64,000 nt of DNA from Lentilitoribacter sp. Alg239-R112 (GCF_900537175.1 NZ_LS999833.1:1364001-1428000), one strand, 5' to 3'. Positions 50,539 through 59,487 are shown, counted from the stretch's first letter. A program made the numbers and translations. The notes: generated by a model from the sequence alone, not told the origin.

Positions 50539-50913
50539 CTAAACTCGACGAATGGAAGCCAGAAATATCGATGTAGAGACCATAGATTGCGTCAGTTTAG
50601 CAAGTTTTCCTGCATCTTTTGGATTGGAAAGAAATGCCGATGCTTTTACAACAAGATCCGAGGCGCAGACATCTTCTGCAGCGAGTTTTAGCTCTTCAAC
50701 AAACCGTGCACGTCTCTTCCCTGTATTCATAGCGATTTCCAGCATATCTTTACGCAACCGTACCGAAAAATTCTTCAAAACTTCATCTAGCACAATTACA
50801 TCACTAGAAGTTTTATCTGACAATTCAGCCATATTTATTGGTCTATCCTCAGCTACGCGACCACCACCAAAGTCAGGCGCCTCTAAAACTATTTCATTCA
50901 ATTTCATCTTCAT
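50539..50913 (-). CDS. Conserved-looking hypothetical protein
   Basis: 124 residues, mostly helical in character, with no signal peptide or TM helix. Notable stretches are an acidic N-terminus with GGGRVAEDRP, the central VRLRKDMLEIAMNTGKRRAR, and a C-terminus LAKLTQSMVSTSIFLASIRR. I do not recognise a family. It is divergent from the GPR-like gene across about 350 bp that includes a CtrA-like box, so the two could share control. The start is uncertain: GTG 50916, ATG 50913 and ATG 50907 are close together. Confidence 0.65.
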   Translation of the reverse strand: MKMKLNEIVLEAPDFGGGRVAEDRPINMAELSDKTSSDVIVLDEVLKNFSVRLRKDMLEIAMNTGKRRARFVEELKLAAEDVCASDLVVKASAFLSNPKDAGKLAKLTQSMVSTSIFLASIRRV

Positions 50914-51264
50914 CACCGCAATCCCATTGTCCGTAATAAAATTGGAACATAAGAATGGGGCAATTTCGTTAAATACGACAATTTACCATTTACATTTTTG
51001 GCATTATGGTTAACAGGCAATTAACGCTTGTTTTGCAGGGACTTAAGCCTCCACCTTTCCACAGGTTGCCATACGGAGTGCTTTTTGCCTGTTAACCTTT
51101 CGCCCAGTCCAATTGTTAATTGGCTGTAAATATGGCAAAACGTTTTATAAATTAGTATTTTGTTAAGATATCGGGACGGTACCTTACGACATAAATAGGC
51201 CTAATTAATTGCCTACAATTTCGTTTGGTCACACAAATCCAGATATAAAAGAGGTAATGGCAGT
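50914..51264. other. Divergent control region upstream of the GPR-like gene
   Basis: About 350 bp without a gene. It holds a full CtrA-like box (51010-51025) and a palindrome CCAATT-GTT-AATTGG (51109-51123) flanked by CAG/CTG. The region close to the GPR-like start is AT-rich. The start ATG at 51265 follows AGAGG by about 10 bases. Confidence 0.5.
51010..51025. promoter_or_regulatory. Candidate CtrA box
   Basis: TTAA (51010-51013), seven bases, then TTAAC (51021-51025): a perfect match to the CtrA consensus TTAA-N7-TTAAC. It lies 240 bp upstream of the GPR-like gene and about 100 bp upstream of the divergent hypothetical gene. Cell-cycle control of a polar growth protein would make sense, but this is inferred from the motif alone. 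Confidence 0.5.
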
Positions 51265-54200
51265 ATGGCAAAGAAGCCCGCTGGTAATAATTCTGATAGT
51301 TCTTCAACTATTTCTGATGATATTAAAGATTCAAATTTCTCACTGGATGAGAAATCTTTTGAGGATCTTGAACAACAAGTATCGAGTGCGGCCAGAGAAT
51401 TGGCCATTTCCTCTGATCTGCATGAAGATGTCGATCGTACTTACCTGGATCAGGAAATTGGCAAACCAAACGAAAATGAAAAAAGTTCAGCATCTCAATC
51501 AACACTCTTAGATGCGGCCAATGATTCAGACTTCAGCTCTTCCGGCCTGCTTGCAATACTTGATCAAAAAGTATCAGGGTCTGCTTATACTGTTGCTAGT
51601 TTCCTATCAACAATTTGGCTGCTCGGAGTTGCCGCATGTGTATTTCTTATATGGGGAGATGAACTCGGACAATTCACAAGTCTGAAAGATATTGCAAGCA
51701 ACCCGGTTATAATTGGCCTCACGCTCGCTTTCTTAGCACCGATCTTTGTGTTCTTCTCTTTTGCCGTCATGGTAACGCGTTCGCGCGAGTATCGTATTGC
51801 AGCTAGAGCTATGACGGAAGTTGCCATCCGATTAGCCGAACCTGAAGCGCGTAATTCTGAGAAACTAGCGACTGTTGGACGTGCAATTCGACGCGAAGTA
51901 ACCGCCATGAATGAAGGCATTGAGCGAACTATTGCTAGAGCATCGGAACTTGAAACAATAGTTCACTCCGAAGTGAATGCTCTGGAACGAAGCTACACTG
52001 AGAATGAAATTCGAGTGAGAGGTATTGTCGATGAATTGAGCGGAGAGCGAGACTCTGTAATCTCACATGCCGAACGCTTAAGATCATCTATCCTTGGCGC
52101 AAGAGATGAATTGAAAGATGAACTTGGCAACGCAGGTGAAGAAATTGCCATGCGTATCGCGTTATCTGGTGAAACCGTAGCACAATTAATGGACACTCAT
52201 TCTGCGACTTTGCAGGATCGTACCACCGAAATTTCACATTCAATTCAATCACTGTTCACACAGAACTCTGATGATTTGCTCAATAACCTGCGTGAATCTG
52301 GCAATTTAATTACGGGCGAAATTGACAGCCGCCTGAACATGATTAATTCGCAGTTCGTCTTAAACAGCAAGAGCTTACTGAGTGATTTTGAAACACGTGT
52401 GAATACTCTAGACACAACTGCGGAGAAACTAACAGGTGCGCTTACACGACGAACTGAGCAATTGAATGAAGCACTATCTGCAAAGAACATTGAAATCTCA
52501 GAAACACTGACTGTTGGTCAACAAGCACTAACTCAGGGAATGGACGATGTCATTGGCTCAATGAATGCAGCGCTAGATGAAAAAGGCATTGCTTTCAAGC
52601 AGACGCTAACCAGCAGCTCTGAAGAAGCGATCATGGACTTTGACTTGCGTGCCGGTCTAATTAGCGAACAAATGATGGCCGCAAGCGCCGATGTTAATGC
52701 AAATTTCTCTAACAATATAGAGCGCTTAGCGGAAACATTGGATGCCAGAACAAAAACACTGAATGATGCCGTGAAGGGCAACATATCACAAGTAAACGAG
52801 GCCCTACTTACAGGTAACCAACACCTATCAACGATTATGACAAGTGGTGTAGATAAACTTGTCGGTCATGCGGATAATCTCAGCAGTTTAGCAGAGAGCG
52901 CGGTCAACCGAATAGACGATAGTCTTGCTGCAACAAATATGGCAGTTGATATGGCCATCTCCTCTGGTGTGGATAGTTTGACGGAAACCCTAGATACAGG
53001 TTCAGCAGCTATTCAGAATCAAACGAATCAGATCACTGCGGATATGACGCGCAGTCTTGTCGATTTAAATGAAACACTTACCTCTACAAACATTGCTCTT
53101 GGCGAGACTATAAATCGAGGAACTGAGAATATCAGTCAGTCGTTGCAGAGCCAGACAAGTACGCTTGAACAGGTCGCAACGGAAAATATATCCAAAATTG
53201 AGGATACATTCAAAGACCGTTCTGACAAGCTTGAAAAGATTACGACTTTGACAGTCGAACACCTGAATGACTCCATGCAGAAAAACATGGAAACTCTTGA
53301 AAGTATAACGACTGAAGGCGTCGAAAAACTCGATCAATCTATCCAGTTGCGATCAGAGGCGATGGAGAAAATCACACACGAAAATATGACAAAGCTCGAT
53401 GGGGCTTTGCAAACTCGTGCTGACGATCTCCATAATATCGCTTCAAGAAATATTGCCGAACTGGAAAATACGTTAGTAGAACGTACAAATGCCATTGAAA
53501 ATGTCGCCAACGAAGGCGCTGGCCTGATCACCAAAGCAATGAGCACAATGACGGATACGCTAGCTGGTGCTCTTGACAAAGAGGCTAGCAAAATCTCGGT
53601 CACATTGATGAACAATGAGGAAAAACTCGGAGAGCTGCTGGATCAGAAAACCAGAACCCTTGAAGAAAAGGCCGACACGATTTCATCTATTTCCAAGAAC
53701 TCAGTTGAAGTCATTTCCGAAGCTGTCGACAATTCACTTACAAGAGTTGAAGACCACGCTAACAGCGTCGCTGACAAAACAAAATCTGCGATCGAAACGA
53801 TCGAGGCGGCATTTGATGACAAGACCGAACATGTTGAAAAACGGTTTGGCATTTTGAATACAACGCTTTCAGATGGTTTAGATCGCGTCTCACAAACTCT
53901 GGGCAATCAGGCATCTGCACTTGCAAGTTCACTTACTAAGAGTGTGACAGAAGCAACTGGGCAACTTTCTGCGGAAGCTGCAAAAGCGCAAGCCGGCCTC
54001 AGAGAAGTGAGCGGTGAATTTGGTGATAACTTCCAAAAGACGAATGATCAAATCAGTGAAACGCTAAATGAAGCACTGGTTGAGCATTCATCAAAAATTG
54101 GGCATAACATCAATAACTTCTCCTCTGATTTAGATGAAAAACTCACCGCTCATGCAAGCCACATGTCAACGAATGTCGATGCATTGTCCTCCGAAGCATC

Positions 54201-56235
54201 TCGCTTGAGTGAAATATCATCAATATCCAATGATATCGGCAAAACTCTCACAGAAAATACGAATGAACTAACCAACCTTATGGAAGATAAGCTTAAACCG
54301 CTATCAGACCAAATCTCTCAAACGACACAAAATGCGGCCGAAGCACTTACTCAAACAACACAAGATGCGACCGATAAAATCTCGCAGACGACACAGCATG
54401 TGAGAAACGAAATATCCCAAACAGCAAAAAGCGCAGCCAATGCCCTAACACAAACAACTCAAAATGTTACGGGCGAAATATCTAAATCGACACATAGCGC
54501 GGCAGAAACACTTGTACAAACCACACAAGATGTGACGGATAAAATTTCGCAAACTACGCAATATGTTACAAATGAAATTTCCCAAACTACACAAAACGCA
54601 GCTGATGCGCTCAATGAACGAACTCAAAATGCGTCAGATGAAATTCGAAACGTTATACGTTCAAATGCTGACCTTATAAAAAATGAAAATGAAGCTCTAA
54701 TTGATGCGATAACTATTCGCAGCAGTGAAACACTAAGTGCTGTTAGAGGTGTGGAAGTTAATTTATCTGAAAACGTAGCTTTACTCGTCGATAAAATGGA
54801 TAAAAGCAGCTCGACAATCGCCGACGTTGTCCAACGCGCAAATGCAAATGTTACTCTCATGGACAGACGTTTAAGCGAAACATCTGAAAATCTCTCTGAG
54901 AGCACGAGTAAAGCTGCCGATGTCATTTCGACATCTTCCAATATATTATCTAACAATATTGGCAACCTGGATCGCGTTTCATCTGAAACACTCGCACAAA
55001 TCGGAGATATATCCGACCACTTTGAGAAACATTCTCTTGTCCTTTCATCTGCAACCCACCTACTCGGTGACGCGCAGAACCGCCTGAATTCGACTATGGA
55101 TGAGCGTAAACAAGCGCTAGAAACATTATCTGACGGTTTGCTTGTCAGGTCAGAAGAAGTTGAGCGAAATATGCGCTCATTGACATCGATTATTGAAGGT
55201 GCATTTACGCAAGCAACAAACCTATCGCAGAGCGCTGCCTCCAATTTAAACACTGAACTACATGCATCAGTGACGGAAGTGGAAGGCTTAATTAGCCAAA
55301 CCGAACAACGTTCGGCAAGTATTGCACTAACACTTAAGGATACGTTACGCGACGCAATTGAGGAGGCTGTTGGTCGCTTCTCAAGCGCAACCGACGAGAT
55401 CCGAAATTCTGCGACAAACATTCGCCAGGAATTGAACGCAACTCGGGAAGAACTGAAACGCGGTGCATTTGACCTGCCTGAAGAAACGCGTGAAAGCGCT
55501 GCTGCAATGCGCAATGCAGTAGCCCAACAAATTGATGCATTGCAGGAATTATCTACCTTGGTCAGTAAAACAACGCGGCGCAGTGATGCCAGTGTTGAAA
55601 CAGCTGCCCCCCGTAAATCTGCTCCTGTCGCAAAAGCACCAACAGATAGTGCACGGCTTCAATCGGTTAGAGAACCCGTCGAATTACCAGAGCTAGAGCA
55701 ATCAGAGCATGTAAGTAATTTCACATCTCCAACTCCAACTATATCCACACCACCGACAGAGCCAACCATTGGTAATAAACGTCAAGAGAACAATAGTGGC
55801 TGGGTTCGCGATCTTATTCGGGGTGCGGATACGCAAGAAAAATCACAAGATCAGGCTAGCCCGATAAACCAAAATCAGCGTAAACCACAGCATGTTGTCG
55901 AATCGCTAAATTCTCTTTCGGTAGATATTGCCAGAGCGATCGATCACGATGCATCTGTCGAACTTTGGCAGAGATATCAACGCGGTGAGAGAGACATATT
56001 TACCCGCCGCCTGTACACCATTAAAGGCCAGAAGACCTTTGATGATATTCAGGCCAAATATGCAAGAGAACCAGAATTCAAAAAGGCTGTTGATCGCTAT
56101 ATGGCAGACTTCGAGAAGCTTTTGTCCGATGTATCAAAAAATGATCCAAGTAATGTGATTGGCCAAAGCTACCTGACATCGGACACCGGGAAAGTTTATA
56201 CAATGCTGGCGCACGCAAGTGGTCGTCTGAAATAA
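51265..56235 (+). CDS. Giant membrane-anchored coiled-coil protein, GPR (growth pole ring)-like
   Basis: 1656 residues. The N-terminal 100 are polar and acidic; TM helices lie at about 110-130 and 148-170. From there to about residue 1450 the protein is almost entirely helical and heptad/hendecad-like, of the apolipoprotein A1/A4/E-like type. It includes a 22-residue repeat block (634-743 and beyond) and ten exact-length 11-residue repeats (1018-1127). A Pro/Ser/Thr-rich linker (about 1450-1540) leads to a compact C-terminal domain (about 1540-1656) with WQRYQRGERDIFTRRLYTIK. This layout matches the GPR protein of Agrobacterium (about 2100 residues), which forms a ring at the growing pole. 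Orthology is inferred from architecture and needs a search. A terminator follows. Confidence 0.75.
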   Translation: MAKKPAGNNSDSSSTISDDIKDSNFSLDEKSFEDLEQQVSSAARELAISSDLHEDVDRTYLDQEIGKPNENEKSSASQSTLLDAANDSDFSSSGLLAILDQKVSGSAYTVASFLSTIWLLGVAACVFLIWGDELGQFTSLKDIASNPVIIGLTLAFLAPIFVFFSFAVMVTRSREYRIAARAMTEVAIRLAEPEARNSEKLATVGRAIRREVTAMNEGIERTIARASELETIVHSEVNALERSYTENEIRVRGIVDELSGERDSVISHAERLRSSILGARDELKDELGNAGEEIAMRIALSGETVAQLMDTHSATLQDRTTEISHSIQSLFTQNSDDLLNNLRESGNLITGEIDSRLNMINSQFVLNSKSLLSDFETRVNTLDTTAEKLTGALTRRTEQLNEALSAKNIEISETLTVGQQALTQGMDDVIGSMNAALDEKGIAFKQTLTSSSEEAIMDFDLRAGLISEQMMAASADVNANFSNNIERLAETLDARTKTLNDAVKGNISQVNEALLTGNQHLSTIMTSGVDKLVGHADNLSSLAESAVNRIDDSLAATNMAVDMAISSGVDSLTETLDTGSAAIQNQTNQITADMTRSLVDLNETLTSTNIALGETINRGTENISQSLQSQTSTLEQVATENISKIEDTFKDRSDKLEKITTLTVEHLNDSMQKNMETLESITTEGVEKLDQSIQLRSEAMEKITHENMTKLDGALQTRADDLHNIASRNIAELENTLVERTNAIENVANEGAGLITKAMSTMTDTLAGALDKEASKISVTLMNNEEKLGELLDQKTRTLEEKADTISSISKNSVEVISEAVDNSLTRVEDHANSVADKTKSAIETIEAAFDDKTEHVEKRFGILNTTLSDGLDRVSQTLGNQASALASSLTKSVTEATGQLSAEAAKAQAGLREVSGEFGDNFQKTNDQISETLNEALVEHSSKIGHNINNFSSDLDEKLTAHASHMSTNVDALSSEASRLSEISSISNDIGKTLTENTNELTNLMEDKLKPLSDQISQTTQNAAEALTQTTQDATDKISQTTQHVRNEISQTAKSAANALTQTTQNVTGEISKSTHSAAETLVQTTQDVTDKISQTTQYVTNEISQTTQNAADALNERTQNASDEIRNVIRSNADLIKNENEALIDAITIRSSETLSAVRGVEVNLSENVALLVDKMDKSSSTIADVVQRANANVTLMDRRLSETSENLSESTSKAADVISTSSNILSNNIGNLDRVSSETLAQIGDISDHFEKHSLVLSSATHLLGDAQNRLNSTMDERKQALETLSDGLLVRSEEVERNMRSLTSIIEGAFTQATNLSQSAASNLNTELHASVTEVEGLISQTEQRSASIALTLKDTLRDAIEEAVGRFSSATDEIRNSATNIRQELNATREELKRGAFDLPEETRESAAAMRNAVAQQIDALQELSTLVSKTTRRSDASVETAAPRKSAPVAKAPTDSARLQSVREPVELPELEQSEHVSNFTSPTPTISTPPTEPTIGNKRQENNSGWVRDLIRGADTQEKSQDQASPINQNQRKPQHVVESLNSLSVDIARAIDHDASVELWQRYQRGERDIFTRRLYTIKGQKTFDDIQAKYAREPEFKKAVDRYMADFEKLLSDVSKNDPSNVIGQSYLTSDTGKVYTMLAHASGRLK
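53164..53493 (+). repeat. 22-residue (66 bp) tandem repeats in the GPR-like gene
   Basis: Five consecutive 22-residue units (residues 634-743), beginning LEQVATEN, LEKITTLT, LESITTEG, MEKITHEN and LHNIASRN, with a partial sixth (IENVANEG). Each has hydrophobic residues at 1, 4 and 12 and usually Arg near 19. 22 is twice 11, consistent with a hendecad coiled coil. DNA identity between units is modest, so the block is old. Confidence 0.85.
54316..54645 (+). repeat. Ten 11-residue (33 bp) tandem repeats in the GPR-like gene
   Basis: Residues 1018-1127 are ten units of exactly 11 residues following the pattern S/T-Q-T-T-Q-x-x-x-x-x-I/L, for example SQTTQNAAEAL, TQTTQDATDKI and SQTTQHVRNEI. Copies at odd and even positions alternate between AL and EI/KI endings, implying a 22-residue higher unit. 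DNA similarity is higher than in the block at 53164, pointing to more recent duplication and likely length variation among strains. Confidence 0.93.
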
Positions 56236-56258
56236 GCTTAGATCCAATATGAATTTAA

Positions 56259-56292
56259 AAAAGCGGCTTCCAAATGGAGCCGCTTTTTCTTT
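56259..56292. terminator. Rho-independent terminator after the GPR-like gene
   Basis: AAAGCGGC-TTCC and GGAGCCGCTTTTT pair across a 4-base loop (about 56259-56270 and 56275-56290) with a single unpaired T. A-run on one side and T-run on the other allow use by both convergent genes. Confidence 0.85.
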
Positions 56293-56318
56293 ATCTTAAA
56301 CTTGTCATCTAATCTGCT

Positions 56319-56927
56319 TTATCTAACATATTTAAGTGACCACGTAACAATATCTGAGATCACTTGTGACGAAGCCGAGTTTAGCGAGTCTACGTAAGCT
56401 TCATTGCTATTTCCAACGACGTTCGTAATTTGTCGGAACACCTTCTGCGCACGCACAGTGCCGTTCCGGTCATTCAAAATCTTAACGGAGACTTCGGCAA
56501 CCGCAACTCGCGGACTACTTGCCACAACCTCAAATGAACGTAGTGATGTTACAACCTGATAATCAATTGCAAGCCCCTCACCTGGCAAACCTACACCACT
56601 AAGCCTTCCGGAATTTTCGAAAGCGCGAGCAAGCTTAACCTGAAACACTTTTGGTAATCTGTCATTCCACTGTGCTTTTGATAAGTACTGCACAGCAGAC
56701 GGAGATGTACGTACCAGGATTTGTTCACTGTCTAAGGTTTTAAGCGCCGAAGGTTCGGTAATAAGAATTTGTCGCCTGCTACGAACGCCCGGCGTTGAAA
56801 TCTCACCATTATGAGCCAACGTAAATGTATCAGGTATCGAAGCATTTCCGCCGCCAATGCAACCACTCAGAGCCAAACAGGTGGTTAGAGCTAAAATTTT
56901 ACGCAACATAAAGACGGACGCTCTCAT
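56319..56927 (-). CDS. ABC-type transport auxiliary lipoprotein (PqiC-like) of the MCE system
   Basis: About 202 residues. The signal peptide ends LALSGC, a lipobox, so the mature protein is anchored in a membrane by its cysteine (about residue 23). The rest resembles the LPAM/DUF330 family (PqiC), with TPGVRSRRQILITEPSALKT and AVQYLSKAQWNDRLPKVFQV. In PqiABC-like systems this lipoprotein docks the MCE tube at the outer membrane. It lies 69 bp after the MCE gene and is probably in the same transcript. The start is uncertain between ATG 56927 and ATG 56909. Confidence 0.85.
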   Translation of the reverse strand: MRASVFMLRKILALTTCLALSGCIGGGNASIPDTFTLAHNGEISTPGVRSRRQILITEPSALKTLDSEQILVRTSPSAVQYLSKAQWNDRLPKVFQVKLARAFENSGRLSGVGLPGEGLAIDYQVVTSLRSFEVVASSPRVAVAEVSVKILNDRNGTVRAQKVFRQITNVVGNSNEAYVDSLNSASSQVISDIVTWSLKYVR

Positions 56928-56936
56928 CAAATTTCA

Positions 56937-56952
56937 TTAAAGTTTCATTAAC
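56937..56952. promoter_or_regulatory. Candidate CtrA box between the MCE gene and its lipoprotein gene
   Basis: TTAA (56937-56940), seven bases, TTAAC (56948-56952). It matches the full CtrA pattern and lies 10-25 bp upstream of the lipoprotein start, but inside what looks like one operon. Chance occurrence is quite possible. Confidence 0.25.
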
Positions 56953-56999
56953 CATAAACCACAGCCTTAATCAAATAAAGATGATAGCCAAATTATACA

Positions 57000-58694
57000 T
57001 TAGCGCCGCGTGCGACCATCAAACTGTTTCACACTTTCCCCGCCAAATAACAACCTTTGCGGGTCGCGCTCAATAGAACTCACACTTCTTTCAATGCGCG
57101 AAATTGATCGTCTTGCTTCTGTCACTAGCGCCTCTATATCTTTAAGTCCAGAACCAGTAAATCGCTCCAGATTTCCAGCAATAGGTCCAATACGCTTGTT
57201 AAGGTTATCCGCAACATCTTTAAATGATTTCAAAGTCTCTTGTGCATCCGCGATAAGACTGCCGGAATCATTATCTCCAAGAAAACCGTCAAGCTTTGCT
57301 AAAACACCATCAATACGCGCGGACGCACCGTTTAAACGACCCGCTAATTCCGATACATCGGTGATCATCTGATCTATATCCTCCGACCTCTCACCCACGG
57401 TACCCACAATTTCTTTAGCATCTGCAAGCGTTTGTTTCGCATCTGCGCCCGCAGCAGAGATATCTGCAACTGTTTGCTTAACTAGAGTGGGGTCTACTTC
57501 CGCTAGAAGGGTATCAACTTTTTCTGTTGCATCACTCAACTTCTTGGCCGTTATATTAACGTTTGAAATCAGATCCTCAATCTCGCTGGTCTTTCCACCA
57601 ATACTCTCTGCAATTTTTCGTGCTTCAGATAGAGCCACCTTTGCATCATTACTCGCAACTGTAATATTATTCATTGTATTGCTGATTTGTTCCGGCTTAA
57701 CTTCCGCTAGCAAGGTATCAACCTTAGCCGTTGCTTTGTTAAGTTGCTTTGCAGTGCTACTCACGTCGGTAATCATTTGGTTGATTTCACCAGTACTTTC
57801 GCCAATCCCGCTAATAACAATCTTCGCCTGGTTGAGTGCCTCTTTTGCATCTGCACTTGCCCGCGCCACATTCTTTATTGTTGAATCTATTTGTCCCGGC
57901 TCAACTTCACTGATCAAAGCATCAATCTTTGCAAGAGATTGGGTCGCATTTGCACTTAATGTTTCGAAATTAGAAAGAGTATTATTTATCTTCTTAGGCT
58001 CAATTGCCGTAATCAACCTATCGGCAGAGTTTAAAGTCGTTTCTAGTTTAAGCGAAAGCGTTTGAACAGTTGCAGTAAGTCCTGTAACACTTGCAAGAAA
58101 CTGATCGATTCCTTCCGAATTTTTCGCAATAGCCTCTGAAAAAGCTTCCGCATTTTTAAGCGTATTGGTAATAGGGGCTTGAGCATCTTTAACAAAACCC
58201 TCGACCTCACCTAAAATACTGTTCGCACGAACCATAATCGTTTCGGCATTTTCAATCAGACCCGCTATGCCAGATGTTTGCGCCTCAATTTCTATAGGAA
58301 CATCTGTTTCGAATGCTTTGCGTAGCATGTCAGTACCCGAACCCGTGGGCGTCGAAACTTCAAATAGCGAAGCGCCTGTTAGACCTTGAGACTCCAATTT
58401 AAAAACAGTCGTATCATTCATCGGCATATCGACGGAAACTTCAGCAATTGCAACTACATATTTCGGACGTTGAAAATCAATCTGGACTGATTTCACCTGC
58501 CCCACAGGTATCCCATTAAACCGAACTGGTGAGCCTACGTTAAGACCCGCTGCAGAGCCGGGAACTCGCACAATCACTTTTGCAAAGTTGCCCGTCTGAG
58601 ACAGTTCTGCATACCAATAGATAAAGCCAAATGCTGCGAAAGTCACTATAATCGCAAACAAGCCAACAATGGTGTAATTAGCTTTCGTTTCCAT
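57000..58694 (-). CDS. MCE (MlaD-like) lipid-transport protein with long repeat tail
   Basis: 564 residues. One TM helix at 8-28 anchors it in the inner membrane. The MCE domain occupies about 38-118 (VRVPGSAAGLNVGSPVRFNG, VGQVKSVQIDF). The remaining 440 residues form a helical tail containing three consecutive 68-residue repeats (250-453) plus degenerate flanking copies. E. coli MlaD has no such tail; long helical tails in PqiB and mammalian-cell-entry proteins form tubes that span the periplasm. Gene order (permease, ATPase, MCE, lipoprotein) shows it belongs to an ABC phospholipid transporter. The start is 16 bp after the ATPase gene. Confidence 0.92.
   Translation of the reverse strand: METKANYTIVGLFAIIVTFAAFGFIYWYAELSQTGNFAKVIVRVPGSAAGLNVGSPVRFNGIPVGQVKSVQIDFQRPKYVVAIAEVSVDMPMNDTTVFKLESQGLTGASLFEVSTPTGSGTDMLRKAFETDVPIEIEAQTSGIAGLIENAETIMVRANSILGEVEGFVKDAQAPITNTLKNAEAFSEAIAKNSEGIDQFLASVTGLTATVQTLSLKLETTLNSADRLITAIEPKKINNTLSNFETLSANATQSLAKIDALISEVEPGQIDSTIKNVARASADAKEALNQAKIVISGIGESTGEINQMITDVSSTAKQLNKATAKVDTLLAEVKPEQISNTMNNITVASNDAKVALSEARKIAESIGGKTSEIEDLISNVNITAKKLSDATEKVDTLLAEVDPTLVKQTVADISAAGADAKQTLADAKEIVGTVGERSEDIDQMITDVSELAGRLNGASARIDGVLAKLDGFLGDNDSGSLIADAQETLKSFKDVADNLNKRIGPIAGNLERFTGSGLKDIEALVTEARRSISRIERSVSSIERDPQRLLFGGESVKQFDGRTRR
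57336..57947 (-). repeat. Three 68-residue (204 bp) tandem repeats in the MCE protein
   Basis: Residues 250-317, 318-385 and 386-453 align without gaps: each has K-V/I-D-x-L-x-x-E-V near its start, S-x-x-D-A-K in the middle, and a S/T-x-E-I-x-x-x-I-x-x-V segment near its end. The first partial unit upstream (about 220-249) and one downstream (454-471) are degenerate. Confidence 0.9.
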
Positions 58695-58710
58695 TTAAAG
58701 CAGTTACCTC

Positions 58711-59487
58711 TCAGCGCGAAATAGTACGCGCACGTTTCCCTTTAAAATACGATTGCACCCATTCATCATCAAATGCCAGCATCATATCGATATTACCTTC
58801 TACGAGAACTTTTTTTTCGCCCAGAACGGCAATTCTGTCACACACTGAAAATAAACTATCAAGATCATGCGTCACCATATAAACGGTTAACCCCAAAGTA
58901 TCTCGGAGTTTAGCAATCAACTCATCAAACTCAGCAGCACCAATTGGATCAAGCCCCGATGTCGGCTCATCAAGAAATACGATATCAGGATCAAGTGCCA
59001 ATGCACGAGCGAGAGCTGCACGCTTTATCATGCCACCTGAAAGCTCCGACGGATATTTATCCGCAGCGTTTTTGGCCAAACCAACCATATCAATTTTTAC
59101 ACGAGCCAATTCGTCCATTATATCCTGTGGCAAATTAAGATATTCGCGCATTGGGACCTGAATGTTTTCTTTGACTGTCAGTGAAGAAAACAACGCACCG
59201 TGTTGGAATAGAACGCCCATCCTCATATCAATCGCAAGACGTTCGGCCTCAGTTATATCATCGTAATCCTTGTCAAAAATTTTAACGATACCTTTTTGCC
59301 GAGGTAAAAGTTTTAAAATCGACCGCATAAGAACTGATTTGCCGGTACCTGATGCGCCAACAAAGCCTAGAATTTCACCTCGGTATACACTCAAATCAAG
59401 ATGGTCGAGAACCACATGATCACCAAACGCAACACAGATATCTCTTGCGGACAGGATTAATTCTTTATGAGGTGACTGACTATTCAT
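58711..59487 (-). CDS. MlaF-like ABC transporter ATP-binding protein
   Basis: The ATPase of the MCE/Mla phospholipid transporter, 258 residues from ATG 59487. Walker A is GASGTGKSVL, the signature is ELSGGMIKRAALARAL, and Walker B is DIVFLDEPTSGLDP, with the H-loop in VTHDLDSL. The GMIKR form of the signature is typical of MlaF and TGD3. The frame is open back to 59589, overlapping the permease gene, but AGGA six bases before 59487 and alignment of the conserved start favour the shorter form. Confidence 0.93.
   Translation of the reverse strand: MNSQSPHKELILSARDICVAFGDHVVLDHLDLSVYRGEILGFVGASGTGKSVLMRSILKLLPRQKGIVKIFDKDYDDITEAERLAIDMRMGVLFQHGALFSSLTVKENIQVPMREYLNLPQDIMDELARVKIDMVGLAKNAADKYPSELSGGMIKRAALARALALDPDIVFLDEPTSGLDPIGAAEFDELIAKLRDTLGLTVYMVTHDLDSLFSVCDRIAVLGEKKVLVEGNIDMMLAFDDEWVQSYFKGKRARTISR

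Noticed and set aside
54316..54645. Short regular DNA repeats as a CRISPR array
   Set aside because: The 33-bp units are contiguous without unique spacers and encode an in-frame protein repeat.
54624..55514. 296-codon antisense frame within the GPR-like gene
   Set aside because: A Ser/Arg/Leu-rich mirror of a helical Glu/Ser-rich coding strand; a by-product of codon composition.
57487..58065. 192-codon antisense frame within the MCE gene
   Set aside because: Its hydrophobic look comes from the reverse complement of Ala/Asp/Glu/Lys-rich repeats; no start signal.
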